A DNA stretch of 64,000 nt from Zoogloea sp. (lineage in GTDB: Bacteria > Pseudomonadota > Gammaproteobacteria > Burkholderiales > Rhodocyclaceae): contig JADKKC010000003.1 in the NCBI GenBank assembly GCA_016720685.1, positions 1 through 64,000 on the forward strand. Reading direction: 5' to 3'. A program made the position numbers and the translations under genes. The first letter of the stretch is position 1; each line of letters starts with the position of its first letter. Under the pieces are notes generated by a model. It worked only from the letters and a program-made list of their open reading frames with translations. It made no database searches and was not told where the DNA came from. Of the stretch, positions 26,967 to 35,900 are shown piece after piece.

Positions 26967-28898
26967 TTACGAGGCCGTTGCGACTGACGCGAGGGGCGTG
27001 GCAGCCGATCGATGGGTGTTACGCAGGAAAGCCTCGAACATCAGCAGCGACCACAGCGGGGCGCTGTAATCCCGCGCTCCGGACTGGTGGGCGTCAAGCA
27101 GATGCTCCAGGTAATCGCGGTTGAAGATGCCGGTTTCAGCCAGCACCTTGCCGAGCAGGGCGTCACGCACGCGCTGCTTGAGCGGGCCACGGAACCAGCG
27201 GGCCAGGGGCACGGCAAAACCCATCTTGGGGCGATAGAGCACGTCGTTCGGAAGCAGCGGCTCCAGCGCCTTCTTGAACAGGAACTTGCCCTCCTGGCCC
27301 TTGATCTTGAGATCGGACGGCAAGGAGGCCAGCCATTCGACGAGCTTGTGGTCCATCAGCGGTTCGCGCACTTCCAGCGAATGGGCCATGCTGGCCCGGT
27401 CCACCTTGGTGTTGATGTCGCCGACCAGGTAAGTCTTGGTGTCGAGATACTGGATGAGCGCCAGCGGATCGTCGGTTTGCGCGTTAGCGGCGTGCCGGCG
27501 GAAAACCTCGATCGCGTTGTAGCCTGCAAGCTCGCGCCGGAAGCTGGAAGAAAACAGCCGGTGCCGCATGTCGTCGCGAAGGATGGACACTTCGTGAAAA
27601 TAGGCCTGGACGCCGTCACGGGCCAGCGACTGGAAAGTGGATTTGGCACGCAACACGCGCGGCGCCCAGTCGGCTTTCGGGTAGAGCCGCCCGAGCAGGC
27701 CGAACACCGGGCTGCGCACGCCATGGGGCACTGCCCCGCGCATCTTCTCTTCGGCCAGATGCTGGCGGTAGCGCCGGTAACCCCCGAAGCTCTCGTCTCC
27801 GCCGTCCCCCGAAAGCGCTACCGTGACATGCTTGCGGGCCAGCTGGCAGACCCGGTAGGTCGGGATGGCCGAACTGTCGGCATAGGGCTCGTCGTAGAGC
27901 GCGGCGAGCGTGTCGATGAGATCGAAGTCGTCGGACTTGACCGTTTCGACGAAATGCCGGGTCTGGTAGCGATCTGCCACCATCTGCGCGAATTCGGATT
28001 CGTTGAAGGCCGGATCGTCAAAGGCCATCGAGCAGGTATTGACCGGCTCGCTGCTCTGGCTGGCCATACAGGCCACCACGGCGCTGGAGTCCACCCCGCC
28101 CGAGAGGAAGGCGCCCAGCGGCACGTCGGCAATCATGCGCAGGCGCACCGACTCGTCAAGACGTTCGGTGAGTTCGGCGCAGGCTTCGCCCAGCGACAGC
28201 GGATTGTCGAGGGAAAAGCGAACGTCCCAGTATGTTTTTGGCGCCGGAGGCGGCTCGCCACGCCGGATGCAAAGGCTTTCGGCCGGCTGCAGCTTGCGGG
28301 CGCCCTTGAAGATCGTGCGCGGCTCGGCCACATAGCCGAGGGAGAAATACTCCTCCACGGCCAGCGGATCGATGCGCCGGTCAATGCCCGGATGCTGCAT
28401 CAGCACCTTGAGCTCCGAGCCGAAGACCAGCGTGCCGTCATCGAGCAGCGCGTAATGCAGGGGCTTTACGCCGAGGCGGTCGCGCGCAATGAAGAAGGTC
28501 TGGCGATTGCGGTCCCACAGGCCGAAGGCGAACATGCCGCGAAAACGCAGCACGCAGTCCTCGCCCCATTCTTCCCAGGCGTGAACAATGACTTCGGTGT
28601 CGCTGCGGGTGTGGAAACGGTGGCCCAGGCCTTCGAGCTCAGGCACCAGTTCCTGGTAATTGTAGATTTCGCCGTTGAACACCACGGCCACCGAGCCGTC
28701 CTCGTTGAACAGCGGTTGCTGCCCGGTGGACAGGTCGATGACCGACAGACGGCGGTGCCCCAGCGCGACACCGGGCTCGAAATACAGATCGCCCTCATCC
28801 GGGCCGCGGTGGAACTGGATGTCGTTCATCCGCTTCATCAGGTCGCGATCGAAATCACGCCTGCCGCGGGTGTCAAAAAGACCGGCAATGCCGCACAT
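26967..28898 (-). CDS. Asparagine synthetase-like amidotransferase, exosortase A-associated
   Basis: A 643-residue glutamine-dependent amidotransferase like AsnB. The N-terminal Cys nucleophile follows Met (MCGIAGLFD), then the glutaminase signature HRGPDEGDLY and FNGEIYNYQEL. The C-terminal synthetase domain has the pyrophosphate loop GAFLSGGVDSSAVV and ALSGDGGDESFGGYRRY. The XrtA-linked subgroup (TIGR03108-like) of this family is believed to amidate a sugar acid or a related polysaccharide component rather than make free asparagine; the subgroup placement here rests mainly on gene context. Neighbours on both sides are XrtA-associated glycosyltransferase genes, with gaps of 0-12 bases. Confidence 0.92.
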   Translation of the reverse strand: MCGIAGLFDTRGRRDFDRDLMKRMNDIQFHRGPDEGDLYFEPGVALGHRRLSVIDLSTGQQPLFNEDGSVAVVFNGEIYNYQELVPELEGLGHRFHTRSDTEVIVHAWEEWGEDCVLRFRGMFAFGLWDRNRQTFFIARDRLGVKPLHYALLDDGTLVFGSELKVLMQHPGIDRRIDPLAVEEYFSLGYVAEPRTIFKGARKLQPAESLCIRRGEPPPAPKTYWDVRFSLDNPLSLGEACAELTERLDESVRLRMIADVPLGAFLSGGVDSSAVVACMASQSSEPVNTCSMAFDDPAFNESEFAQMVADRYQTRHFVETVKSDDFDLIDTLAALYDEPYADSSAIPTYRVCQLARKHVTVALSGDGGDESFGGYRRYRQHLAEEKMRGAVPHGVRSPVFGLLGRLYPKADWAPRVLRAKSTFQSLARDGVQAYFHEVSILRDDMRHRLFSSSFRRELAGYNAIEVFRRHAANAQTDDPLALIQYLDTKTYLVGDINTKVDRASMAHSLEVREPLMDHKLVEWLASLPSDLKIKGQEGKFLFKKALEPLLPNDVLYRPKMGFAVPLARWFRGPLKQRVRDALLGKVLAETGIFNRDYLEHLLDAHQSGARDYSAPLWSLLMFEAFLRNTHRSAATPLASVATAS

Positions 28899-28910
28899 GA
28901 ATGGTGCCTC

Positions 28911-30101
28911 TCAGCGAAGGGCGTTTCTGGATTGCGCCGCGGATTGCACGCCGTTGCGGGCAGCCTTGACCTGCTCTTCGTACAACGACAGATAGGCCCG
29001 GACCATGGCATCGAGGCTGAACTGGGCCTGTACCCGCTCGCAGCCTGCTTTGCCCATCGCAACAGCTCTTTCGGGATCGGCGAAAAGCTCGGCGATGGCC
29101 TCAGCCAGTCTGGCCACGTCGGCCGGCGGCACGAGCCGGCCGGTTGTCCCATCCACCACCAGTTCGGCAGAACCGCCGACATCGGTGGCGATGATGGGCA
29201 GGCGGGTGGCCATGGCCTCCAGCAGGGTATTCGAGATGCCCTCAGACAGGGACGGCAGCAGGAAAACATTCATGCCGCGCATCATCGACGGCACATCGGA
29301 ACGCTCGCCCGCCAGCCAGACATGACCATCGAGCTGCTCGGCACGGATCAAATCCTGCAGCATGCCCTGCAAGGGGCCGCCACCCACGATCATCAGGCGC
29401 GCCCGCTGCGCGGCTTCCGGGTTGCCGCGAACGAAAACACCGAAAGCGCGGATCAGCGAGGCATGGTCCTTGACGGCCTGCAGCCGGCCCACTGCGCCGA
29501 ACACCGTCAGCGCCGGATCATTGAAGGGCGAACCGGGGATTTCCTGACGCACTGGCGCCGGCACGAAGCGGCTGGCATCCACGCCGTTACAGATACGTCG
29601 AACACGGCCGGCCGCAATCCCGACCTTGTCGTGCAGATAGGATTCGATCTTGCGCGACAGCGCCACGTAGCGGCTTACGAAAGGCGAGTAGAGCTTGCGC
29701 ACGATGCGGTACTTGCGGCTCGTGCCTTCGCGGTCAAAGCTGTCCCAGCCATGTTCGCCATGGATGCGGACGGGCACGCCCGCAAGCCAGGCCGGAATGA
29801 CCATCTCCAGCGCCGCAAGATTGCGTGTGTGGACAATGGCCGGCTTCTTCTCGCGAAACAGGCGGAACAGCGCCGGATAGAGCTTGAGACCGTGGCCGAC
29901 ACCCTTGTGCAAGGAGATGAATTCCACGTCGTGCCGCTGGATGCGTTCGGAAAAAGCCGGCACGCATTGAGTAAGGGCAACGATCATGTGGCGGAAGCGG
30001 TCGGCCGGCATCCGGTTGATCAGGTTGACGATTCCGTTCTCCAGCCCGCCGACATCGAAGCTGTACACAACGTGAATCACCAGGGGACGGGGATCGTTCA
30101 T
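28911..30101 (-). CDS. XrtA-system glycosyltransferase (TIGR03088/stp2-like)
   Basis: A 396-residue GT4 glycosyltransferase. The N-terminal VIHVVYSFDVGGLENGIVNL and HTRNLAALEMVIPAWLAGV, the HGEHGWDSFDREGTSRKYR segment and the donor motif SLSEGISNTLLEAMATRLP match the stp2 (TIGR03088) family that accompanies exosortase A. E-x7-E catalytic spacing is present (EGISNTLLE). It sits between the stp1-like gene and the amidotransferase with short gaps of 17 and 12 bases, consistent with one operon. Confidence 0.92.
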   Translation of the reverse strand: MNDPRPLVIHVVYSFDVGGLENGIVNLINRMPADRFRHMIVALTQCVPAFSERIQRHDVEFISLHKGVGHGLKLYPALFRLFREKKPAIVHTRNLAALEMVIPAWLAGVPVRIHGEHGWDSFDREGTSRKYRIVRKLYSPFVSRYVALSRKIESYLHDKVGIAAGRVRRICNGVDASRFVPAPVRQEIPGSPFNDPALTVFGAVGRLQAVKDHASLIRAFGVFVRGNPEAAQRARLMIVGGGPLQGMLQDLIRAEQLDGHVWLAGERSDVPSMMRGMNVFLLPSLSEGISNTLLEAMATRLPIIATDVGGSAELVVDGTTGRLVPPADVARLAEAIAELFADPERAVAMGKAGCERVQAQFSLDAMVRAYLSLYEEQVKAARNGVQSAAQSRNALR

Positions 30102-30118
30102 TACTCTTGAATTACCAG

Positions 30119-31360
30119 CTACGTATCGTTTGAAACATTAGGATGGTGCGGCGCATCAAGCAGATTTTCAAGGGTCGCCAGGTGCGCTGCCCAGCTATAT
30201 CGATTCAGCACACACTGGCGCGCTGCCTGACCCATTGTGGGGCGCAATGATACATTGGCCAACAACCCGAAGATACGCGAAACGAATTCGTCCCCACTGT
30301 GGGCGATCTCACAGTCACGCCCTGAGACGGCCTCCAATCCGGTGGCCGGTGCCGAAGAAATCACAACCGGACGTGCCATCGCCATCGCTTCCAGCACCTT
30401 GTTCTGGATGCCGCGGGCGATGCGCAGCGGCGCCACGATCACGTCGGCGTGGGCCAGGTAGGGGCGCACGTCCGGCACCGTGCCGGTCACGGTGACACCC
30501 TCCCCTGCCAGCGCCTGGACGGCCGGAGCCGGATTCATGCCTACAATCCAGAAGCGCGCGTCAGGATGTTTTGCCCGGACCTTCGGCAACAACTCACTGG
30601 CAAACCAGACCACCGCGTCGATGTTGGGCCAGTAGTCCATCGCCCCGGTAAACAGCAGCACCGGGCCGCCGTCCGGGTAGGGGTTGGCGAAACCGTGCTC
30701 GGGGGAAAAGAAATCGGAATCCACGCCGTTCTGCATTGTGCCGACCCGCGCCACGACTTCTGGCGCAGCGGCCTTGAAGAGCCCCGCCTCCGCATCGGTG
30801 ACGAACAGGCTGGCCTCGCTTCTGGCGGCCGCGGCCCGTTCGAAAGCCAGCAAGCTGCGGCCCTCACGGCGATAAAGCCAGGACATCGGCCAGCGGTGAT
30901 CGCCGGCGTACTGGGTCCATTTGGCAGAATCAAGATCGCAGAAATCAACGATGCGCCGCTTGAGTCCTGGCGCGTCCAGGTACTGGGCCATCGGGCCTGA
31001 AAAGGCGACGGCTTGGGTAATGCCCTCACGCGCCACCACCCGCCCGACCCATTCGGCCAGCGCAGCGCTCCGATAATACGGCACGCTCAGCGCCTCGCCG
31101 GTAAGCAGCCCGCGCAGGCTGGCGAGGCGCGAAGTGCGCGGATCGAGCCGGATCACCTTGGCTTCTTCGCACCACTCGGCCAGGGTGTCGATGTACTGGA
31201 CGTCGTCCGGATGGTCGACGAAGGTGCCGAGGAAAACCCGGTGCCGCCGGGCCAGCTGGCGCAGGATGTTGAAGGAGCGCACCTTGTCGCCCTTGTTGGG
31301 CGGATAGGGAATGCGGTGAACCAGGTAAAGGAGCGGAGTGCGTTCGTCAGCCACCAGCAC
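30119..31360 (-). CDS. XrtA-system glycosyltransferase (TIGR03087/stp1-like)
   Basis: A 413-residue GT4 glycosyltransferase. The start region LLYLVHRIPYPPNKGDKVR, then FCDLDSAKWTQYAGD, QNGVDSDFFSPEHGF, LLFTGAMDYWPNIDAVVWF and VAPLRIARGIQNKVLEAMAM are the signatures of the stp1 (TIGR03087) group. The first possible codon is a GTG at 31360; another GTG two codons on is equally possible, and neither has a strong ribosome site, so translation may be coupled to the FemAB gene that ends at 31361. Confidence 0.92.
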   Translation of the reverse strand: MLVADERTPLLYLVHRIPYPPNKGDKVRSFNILRQLARRHRVFLGTFVDHPDDVQYIDTLAEWCEEAKVIRLDPRTSRLASLRGLLTGEALSVPYYRSAALAEWVGRVVAREGITQAVAFSGPMAQYLDAPGLKRRIVDFCDLDSAKWTQYAGDHRWPMSWLYRREGRSLLAFERAAAARSEASLFVTDAEAGLFKAAAPEVVARVGTMQNGVDSDFFSPEHGFANPYPDGGPVLLFTGAMDYWPNIDAVVWFASELLPKVRAKHPDARFWIVGMNPAPAVQALAGEGVTVTGTVPDVRPYLAHADVIVAPLRIARGIQNKVLEAMAMARPVVISSAPATGLEAVSGRDCEIAHSGDEFVSRIFGLLANVSLRPTMGQAARQCVLNRYSWAAHLATLENLLDAPHHPNVSNDT

Positions 31361-32398
31361 TTACCCGAGGTTGCGCACGATATGCGGCCCGATCGTGTTG
31401 GCAACAGCGAGGGGCAAACGCCGCCACATGGCAATGAAGGCGCGGTACTTCGGGTTCATCGGATTGTTCTGGGGCACGCTGTCACGCTTGTAGAGCCGGT
31501 ATTCGTACGAAAGCGGAATCGGCTCGAAACCCCAGTTTTTCTTGAAATTGTAGGGCCCGGTGCCAATCTTGCTGCGGCCGTAATCAAAAATCTTGTAACC
31601 ACGGGCACAGGCCTGGCGCATCAATTCCCAATATTTGAAATCATTGGCCGCCAAATCCCTCGCCGCCAGATCGTCACCGGCGTAATAAGGCAGCACCTCA
31701 TCCCGGAAATAAAAAGTCAGCACAGTGGAAAGGGGCTTGCCCTCGGGCGTCGATACGGTCATCACTTCGCAATCCTGCCCGAAAACCGCCTTCAAGGTTT
31801 CAAAGAAACGTTTCGGCAGCGCCGGCGTGCCATGGCGCAGGACGTTATCGGAATACAGCGCAAAGAAACGATCGACGTTCGGGTCGACCTGGCTGACCAG
31901 TCCATTCTTGATTCCCTTGCGCACCATCGCCCGCTGCTTGCGGGGAATCGCCGCCATGTTGGCGTCTTCATCCGGGAGGATTTCCTTGCGGAAGGTGACG
32001 TAGAGTTCCTGGCTCGGCCAGTCGGCATGCCGCTGCTTGAGGTTACGGTATTCAAGATGCTGAACACCGGCCTTGCGGGCCACCGCCTCTGCAGCCGCCT
32101 CGAGCGCGGCAAGCGCCTCGCTGTCGCAACCGGCAACGCCGCCATACACGGCAAAGGGCAGCGAAGTCATCGCATGCCCGAACAGGCGGCTCTTGACCTC
32201 GGCCAGCGGCAGCACGGCAACGATCTGCCCGTCCCGCTCGGCCAGCAGGTAATGAGTACGGTGGCGAAACACCGACTCCATGATGTCCTTCCATTCAATT
32301 CTGTGAAAGAAAGTTGCGTCTGGACAGGCAAAGACAAATTCGTTCCAGCGCGCAGAATCCCCCGCCACGAACGGACGTACATTCACAACAGACACCAT
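31361..32398 (-). CDS. FemAB family protein, XrtA/PEP-CTERM-associated
   Basis: A 345-residue protein with two GNAT-like halves, as in FemAB/Fem-like amino-acyl or acyl transferases. Typical stretches are HRIEWKDIMESVF, LPLAEVKSRLFG, SLPFAVYGGVAG, the Arg/Lys-rich IPRKQRAMVRKGIKNGL and FDYGRSKIGTGPYNFKKNWGF near the C-terminus. The XrtA-associated subgroup (TIGR03019-like) is a marker of these clusters; its proposed job is adding an amino acid or acyl group to the polysaccharide, without direct proof. The gene lies 10 bases from the deacetylase gene. Confidence 0.92.
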   Translation of the reverse strand: MVSVVNVRPFVAGDSARWNEFVFACPDATFFHRIEWKDIMESVFRHRTHYLLAERDGQIVAVLPLAEVKSRLFGHAMTSLPFAVYGGVAGCDSEALAALEAAAEAVARKAGVQHLEYRNLKQRHADWPSQELYVTFRKEILPDEDANMAAIPRKQRAMVRKGIKNGLVSQVDPNVDRFFALYSDNVLRHGTPALPKRFFETLKAVFGQDCEVMTVSTPEGKPLSTVLTFYFRDEVLPYYAGDDLAARDLAANDFKYWELMRQACARGYKIFDYGRSKIGTGPYNFKKNWGFEPIPLSYEYRLYKRDSVPQNNPMNPKYRAFIAMWRRLPLAVANTIGPHIVRNLG

Positions 32399-32408
32399 TC
32401 TGGAATCC

Positions 32409-33278
32409 CTAGACTGACGTGTTTAGAGCGGGGAGATAGACGTCGTCCATTCGCCCCCAGGAAAAATCCTGCAAAAGTCGACCGAGCCGGGCCTCGGTGT
32501 GCTTCAAATTGACGTAATGACGGAAACGGGTCTTGGCACTCGCTTCTTTCACCACCGGCTGATCGGGGTCAATTTCCCAGGGATGAAAATAGAAAATGGC
32601 CGGACGCCGATCTTCTTCATTAACCTTGCGAATTCCCCAGGCCGACACCGGGTAGGGAAGAAGACGGAAATAGCCGCCCCCACCGACCGGCCAATTCTTG
32701 CCGAAGCGGCGCACGGTGGTGATCGGAATCTCCACCAGCCCCTTGCCGACCGGGTACGGAAAACGCGGAGCATCCGGCACCCCGTAGTGGTCGTGCTTGA
32801 CCGGGTAGACACTCGAACTGTAGGCGTAGCCGGCAGCTTCAATGCAGCCGTGAGCCCACGGATTGGAGAGTCCGACCGAAAAGCTCGGCGCCCTGTAGCC
32901 CCTTACTTCGCAGTCGGTAATATCTTCGAGAACCGCCTTTGCCAACTGGATGTCGGCGAGAAACGCCTCCGGACTCTGATCGCTCGCCCGCTGATGCCCG
33001 TATCCGTGGCTGGCAATTTCGTGACCTTCCACTGCTATCAGGCGAACCAGCTTGGGAAAGCGCTCGGCAATCCAGCCCAGCGTAAAAAAGGTACCCTTGG
33101 CCCCGTGAAGGTGCATCAATTCGAGAATGCGATTGACGTTGCGCTCGACCCGGCACGGCGTGTCGTTCCAGCACTCTTTCGGAAAATGCGGGGCCAGTGC
33201 CGACACCTGAAAATAGTCTTCAACGTCGATGGTCAACGCATTGACGATAATGCCGGATTTGCCTTTATCGGACGTCAT
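32409..33278 (-). CDS. XrtA-system polysaccharide deacetylase (TIGR03006-like)
   Basis: A 289-residue NodB-type polysaccharide deacetylase with a C-terminal DUF3473 part. The metal-site Asp is in LTIDVEDYFQVSAL and the two metal His are in HEIASHGYGHQ; RGYRAPSFSVG and FYFHPWEIDPDQP are the further family motifs. No signal peptide is present, as in other members of this subgroup, so it may act on a lipid-linked intermediate in the cytoplasm. The start overlaps the ATPase gene's stop (ATGA). Confidence 0.93.
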   Translation of the reverse strand: MTSDKGKSGIIVNALTIDVEDYFQVSALAPHFPKECWNDTPCRVERNVNRILELMHLHGAKGTFFTLGWIAERFPKLVRLIAVEGHEIASHGYGHQRASDQSPEAFLADIQLAKAVLEDITDCEVRGYRAPSFSVGLSNPWAHGCIEAAGYAYSSSVYPVKHDHYGVPDAPRFPYPVGKGLVEIPITTVRRFGKNWPVGGGGYFRLLPYPVSAWGIRKVNEEDRRPAIFYFHPWEIDPDQPVVKEASAKTRFRHYVNLKHTEARLGRLLQDFSWGRMDDVYLPALNTSV

Positions 33279-34354
33279 TTTAGGGGTGCTCCACCCTCTT
33301 TTGGCACGTCACGCTCTGCCTGCGCCGCATTGAGCAACTGGCCGAGGGCATTGAGTGTCGAGGAAAGGGTTCGCTCGACAAGCGTCAGGCGCTCATCGAA
33401 ACGCGCCATGTCGAAGGCCGGCCCCGCGGCAGCCAGCGCCCGCACCGCCGCGGCATCGCCCAGCAGGCGCTGCAGATCAACAACCGGTGATGCCACACCC
33501 CCTCCAGTACTCACGGCCTGTGGGGCAACCGGTGCCGGCGTAACCTGCTCCTCGCGCATTTCGGAAACGATCTGACCAACGAGATCCGCATTGACACGAC
33601 GCAGTTCACCCAGAAAAGCGGCGAGCATGATCCGGTCGCACACAGCATTGATTCGCCGCGGAATGCCCTGGCTGACCGCAAAGATTTCACGCATGGCCTC
33701 CGGATCGAAACCCGGGTTGCCTTTCCAGCCAACACAGGCCAGACGATGCTCGACATAGGCATGCGTTTCCGGCGCATCCAGCGGACCGAGGTGATAGGAC
33801 GCAATGACACGCTGACGCAACTGCACCATTTCCGGGCTCTGCATGATCGACCGGAATTCAGGCTGGCCGACCAGAAAGCTTTGCAGCAGGGCGTGGTCTT
33901 CCAGCTGGAAATTGGAGAGCATGCGAAGCTCTTCAACCGCCTTCTGCGTGAGGTTCTGCGCCTCATCGACGATCAGCAGCGCACGCTTTCCGGCCGCCGT
34001 CGTGGCAACCAGAAAAGCCTCGATGGCCAGCAAAAGATCGCTCTTGGCAAGGTGCTTGCTGGGAATACCAAAGGCTGCAGCCACCAGACGAAGAATGTCA
34101 TCGGCGTCGATCTGGGTGCTTACAAGATTGGCGGCAACGATCTTCTGCGAGTCCAGCTTCTCAAGCAGACTGCGCACGAGCAATGTCTTGCCTGCGCCTA
34201 TCTCGCCGGTAATGACAATGAAACCCTCGTTCTGATGCAGACCGTATTCGAGATAAGCCATCGCGCGGCGATGCCCGCGACTACCGTAGAAAAAAGAGGG
34301 GTCCGGATTTAGCTGGAAAGGCTTGCCCCGGAGACCGAAATAGGCTTCGTACAT
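33275..34354 (-). CDS. XrtA/PEP-CTERM-associated AAA ATPase (TIGR03015-like)
   Basis: A 359-residue ExeA/GspA-like ATPase. MYEAYFGLRGKPFQLNPDP at the start, Walker A GEIGAGKTLLVRS, Walker B LLIVDEAQNL and the GIPRRINAVCDR sensor region define an AAA-type secretion ATPase; the last 90 residues are a Pro/Ala-rich tail and a predicted helix. I chose the ATG at 34354, since the family starts here; the eleven extra codons upstream overlap the outer-membrane protein gene. Its role in export is inferred from constant association with XrtA clusters. Confidence 0.93.
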   Translation of the reverse strand: MYEAYFGLRGKPFQLNPDPSFFYGSRGHRRAMAYLEYGLHQNEGFIVITGEIGAGKTLLVRSLLEKLDSQKIVAANLVSTQIDADDILRLVAAAFGIPSKHLAKSDLLLAIEAFLVATTAAGKRALLIVDEAQNLTQKAVEELRMLSNFQLEDHALLQSFLVGQPEFRSIMQSPEMVQLRQRVIASYHLGPLDAPETHAYVEHRLACVGWKGNPGFDPEAMREIFAVSQGIPRRINAVCDRIMLAAFLGELRRVNADLVGQIVSEMREEQVTPAPVAPQAVSTGGGVASPVVDLQRLLGDAAAVRALAAAGPAFDMARFDERLTLVERTLSSTLNALGQLLNAAQAERDVPKEGGAPLK

Positions 34355-34361
34355 TAAGTGC

Positions 34362-35900
34362 TCAGAATTGGATTGCGACAGCGCCAATCAAGGCGTTCTC
34401 GGTATAACTGGAGGAGCCCGAGCCCTTGTTGCTGCGAATATTGAGCGAGCCGGTCATCTTGGGTGAAAAACGCGTCGAAAGACCCGCAGTGACGATATTT
34501 GACCGGCTTCCCGCAAGCGAACGGTCAGTGGCCTGGCTCAGGATGCTTGAATACGCAGCATTGGCAGATGTCAGCGGCGACAAGGCATGGCTGATCATCA
34601 AGGTAGCGCCGGTCGTCGTTGCATTCTGGCCGGCAGCCGCATTACCGGTCACAGCAAGCCTTTCGGTCAGCGTCTCATGCTCGGATGTGAAACCGATCAA
34701 TGAAACCGTATTGCGAACCCCGCTGTACGTCACCCCCAGCTGGAAACGACGATCGAGAAAGAATCCGTTCGCGAGAACGGACTGGGCTCCGACAATGACA
34801 CCCCCCTGGCCCGCAGCATTGGTTTCTATCAATTGCCGGACAATGGCAGAACGCTCATTGATATCGGGGTACTTTGCGGAATACTGCAACATCAGCAGAT
34901 CGTAAAGGCTCACGGCGCCCAGCATTGTCTGGCTTGTGGAACTGACGTTCTTCGTAAAACTGCCGGTGAACGCCGCACGGCCGGTCTGGTGCGTCGCATT
35001 CAGGATGTAGCCCGTACCAAAAAAACGTTCCTCGACCGTTCCGGACACGGTGGTTCTGGGCGTCGGCCGCCAGTCGGCACCGACACCGTAAATCGTTGAG
35101 CTGCGCTTGTTCGAACCGCCAAAATTGTTCGACTCAGTCCCGCCGATCAATCTCAGGGTGAATTGGGGATCAAGATGCACGAATCCGGTGAGGCGGCCCG
35201 AGCGCTGACTGACGGTTCCCCGATCCGTAACGTCAGAGCGACTATCCCGGATATTCAAGCCCCATCCCAGAAGCGCCGAAGAGCGGGAATCCGAGGCGTT
35301 CAGTGTCCAGGTATCTGATTGTGTCTTTGAAAGCACTGAACTGTCGGACTCCGTCTGCGTCATCGCATAACGAAGTTCAACCGATCCGGTCGATCCGAGG
35401 CGGCCACGCAGGTAAGGACTGACGTTAAAAGTCCGAACTTCGGTCTGGTTGCTTGTACCGGTAACCGTATCCGCACCACGCGGGCCAAATGCGGATGCAG
35501 ACTGGCGGGAAATCGAGCCGAACACGTCCACGTAGGCGTAATTATCGACAAGATTCACTTTTCCCGATCCGCCAAGCATCAAATGATTGGATTGCGGAGC
35601 AGAATCATTGGCGTAGAAAGCCGAATTAACGCCAACACTGAGATTCCCGTTCACCCGGCTACCGTTGGCAGTCAGCCGGACAGAGGGGCTGATCTGCGTG
35701 ATCCAGTCCGTTTTTCCCGTCCCGCTTTGCCCCAGACCAGCGTTATCGGTAACCGTTTCGCTGAGTCTCAGCGAGGGCTCCAGCTTGACCGTCTGTTGTT
35801 GGGCAAAGGCCGGGCCGGTAACCAGACCAATAGAAGCGCACAGGACTGCCAGATGGCGCGGGCGAAACCGCCGGGAAACGCAAGACGCACGAATCTTCAC
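34362..35900 (-). CDS. XrtA-system outer-membrane beta-barrel protein (TIGR03016-like)
   Basis: A 512-residue secreted protein. The GTG start at 35900 overlaps the kinase stop (GTGA) and has AAGGAG six bases upstream. A signal peptide ending LVTGPAFA-QQQ is followed by many short amphipathic strands with alternating hydrophobic residues and Asn/Ser/Gly turns, ending in IGAVAIQF, with the C-terminal Phe of outer-membrane barrels. The size and place match the PEP-CTERM-associated TIGR03016 family, a likely export channel or anchoring barrel for the polysaccharide. The channel role is inference. Confidence 0.9.
   Translation of the reverse strand: MKIRASCVSRRFRPRHLAVLCASIGLVTGPAFAQQQTVKLEPSLRLSETVTDNAGLGQSGTGKTDWITQISPSVRLTANGSRVNGNLSVGVNSAFYANDSAPQSNHLMLGGSGKVNLVDNYAYVDVFGSISRQSASAFGPRGADTVTGTSNQTEVRTFNVSPYLRGRLGSTGSVELRYAMTQTESDSSVLSKTQSDTWTLNASDSRSSALLGWGLNIRDSRSDVTDRGTVSQRSGRLTGFVHLDPQFTLRLIGGTESNNFGGSNKRSSTIYGVGADWRPTPRTTVSGTVEERFFGTGYILNATHQTGRAAFTGSFTKNVSSTSQTMLGAVSLYDLLMLQYSAKYPDINERSAIVRQLIETNAAGQGGVIVGAQSVLANGFFLDRRFQLGVTYSGVRNTVSLIGFTSEHETLTERLAVTGNAAAGQNATTTGATLMISHALSPLTSANAAYSSILSQATDRSLAGSRSNIVTAGLSTRFSPKMTGSLNIRSNKGSGSSSYTENALIGAVAIQF

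Noticed and set aside
27012..30110. A plus-strand open frame of about 1030 codons opposite the amidotransferase and stp2-like genes
   Set aside because: It is a mirror frame of GC-rich genes. Its translation is rich in Gly, Ala, Arg and His, shows no family motif and spans two well-supported minus-strand genes.
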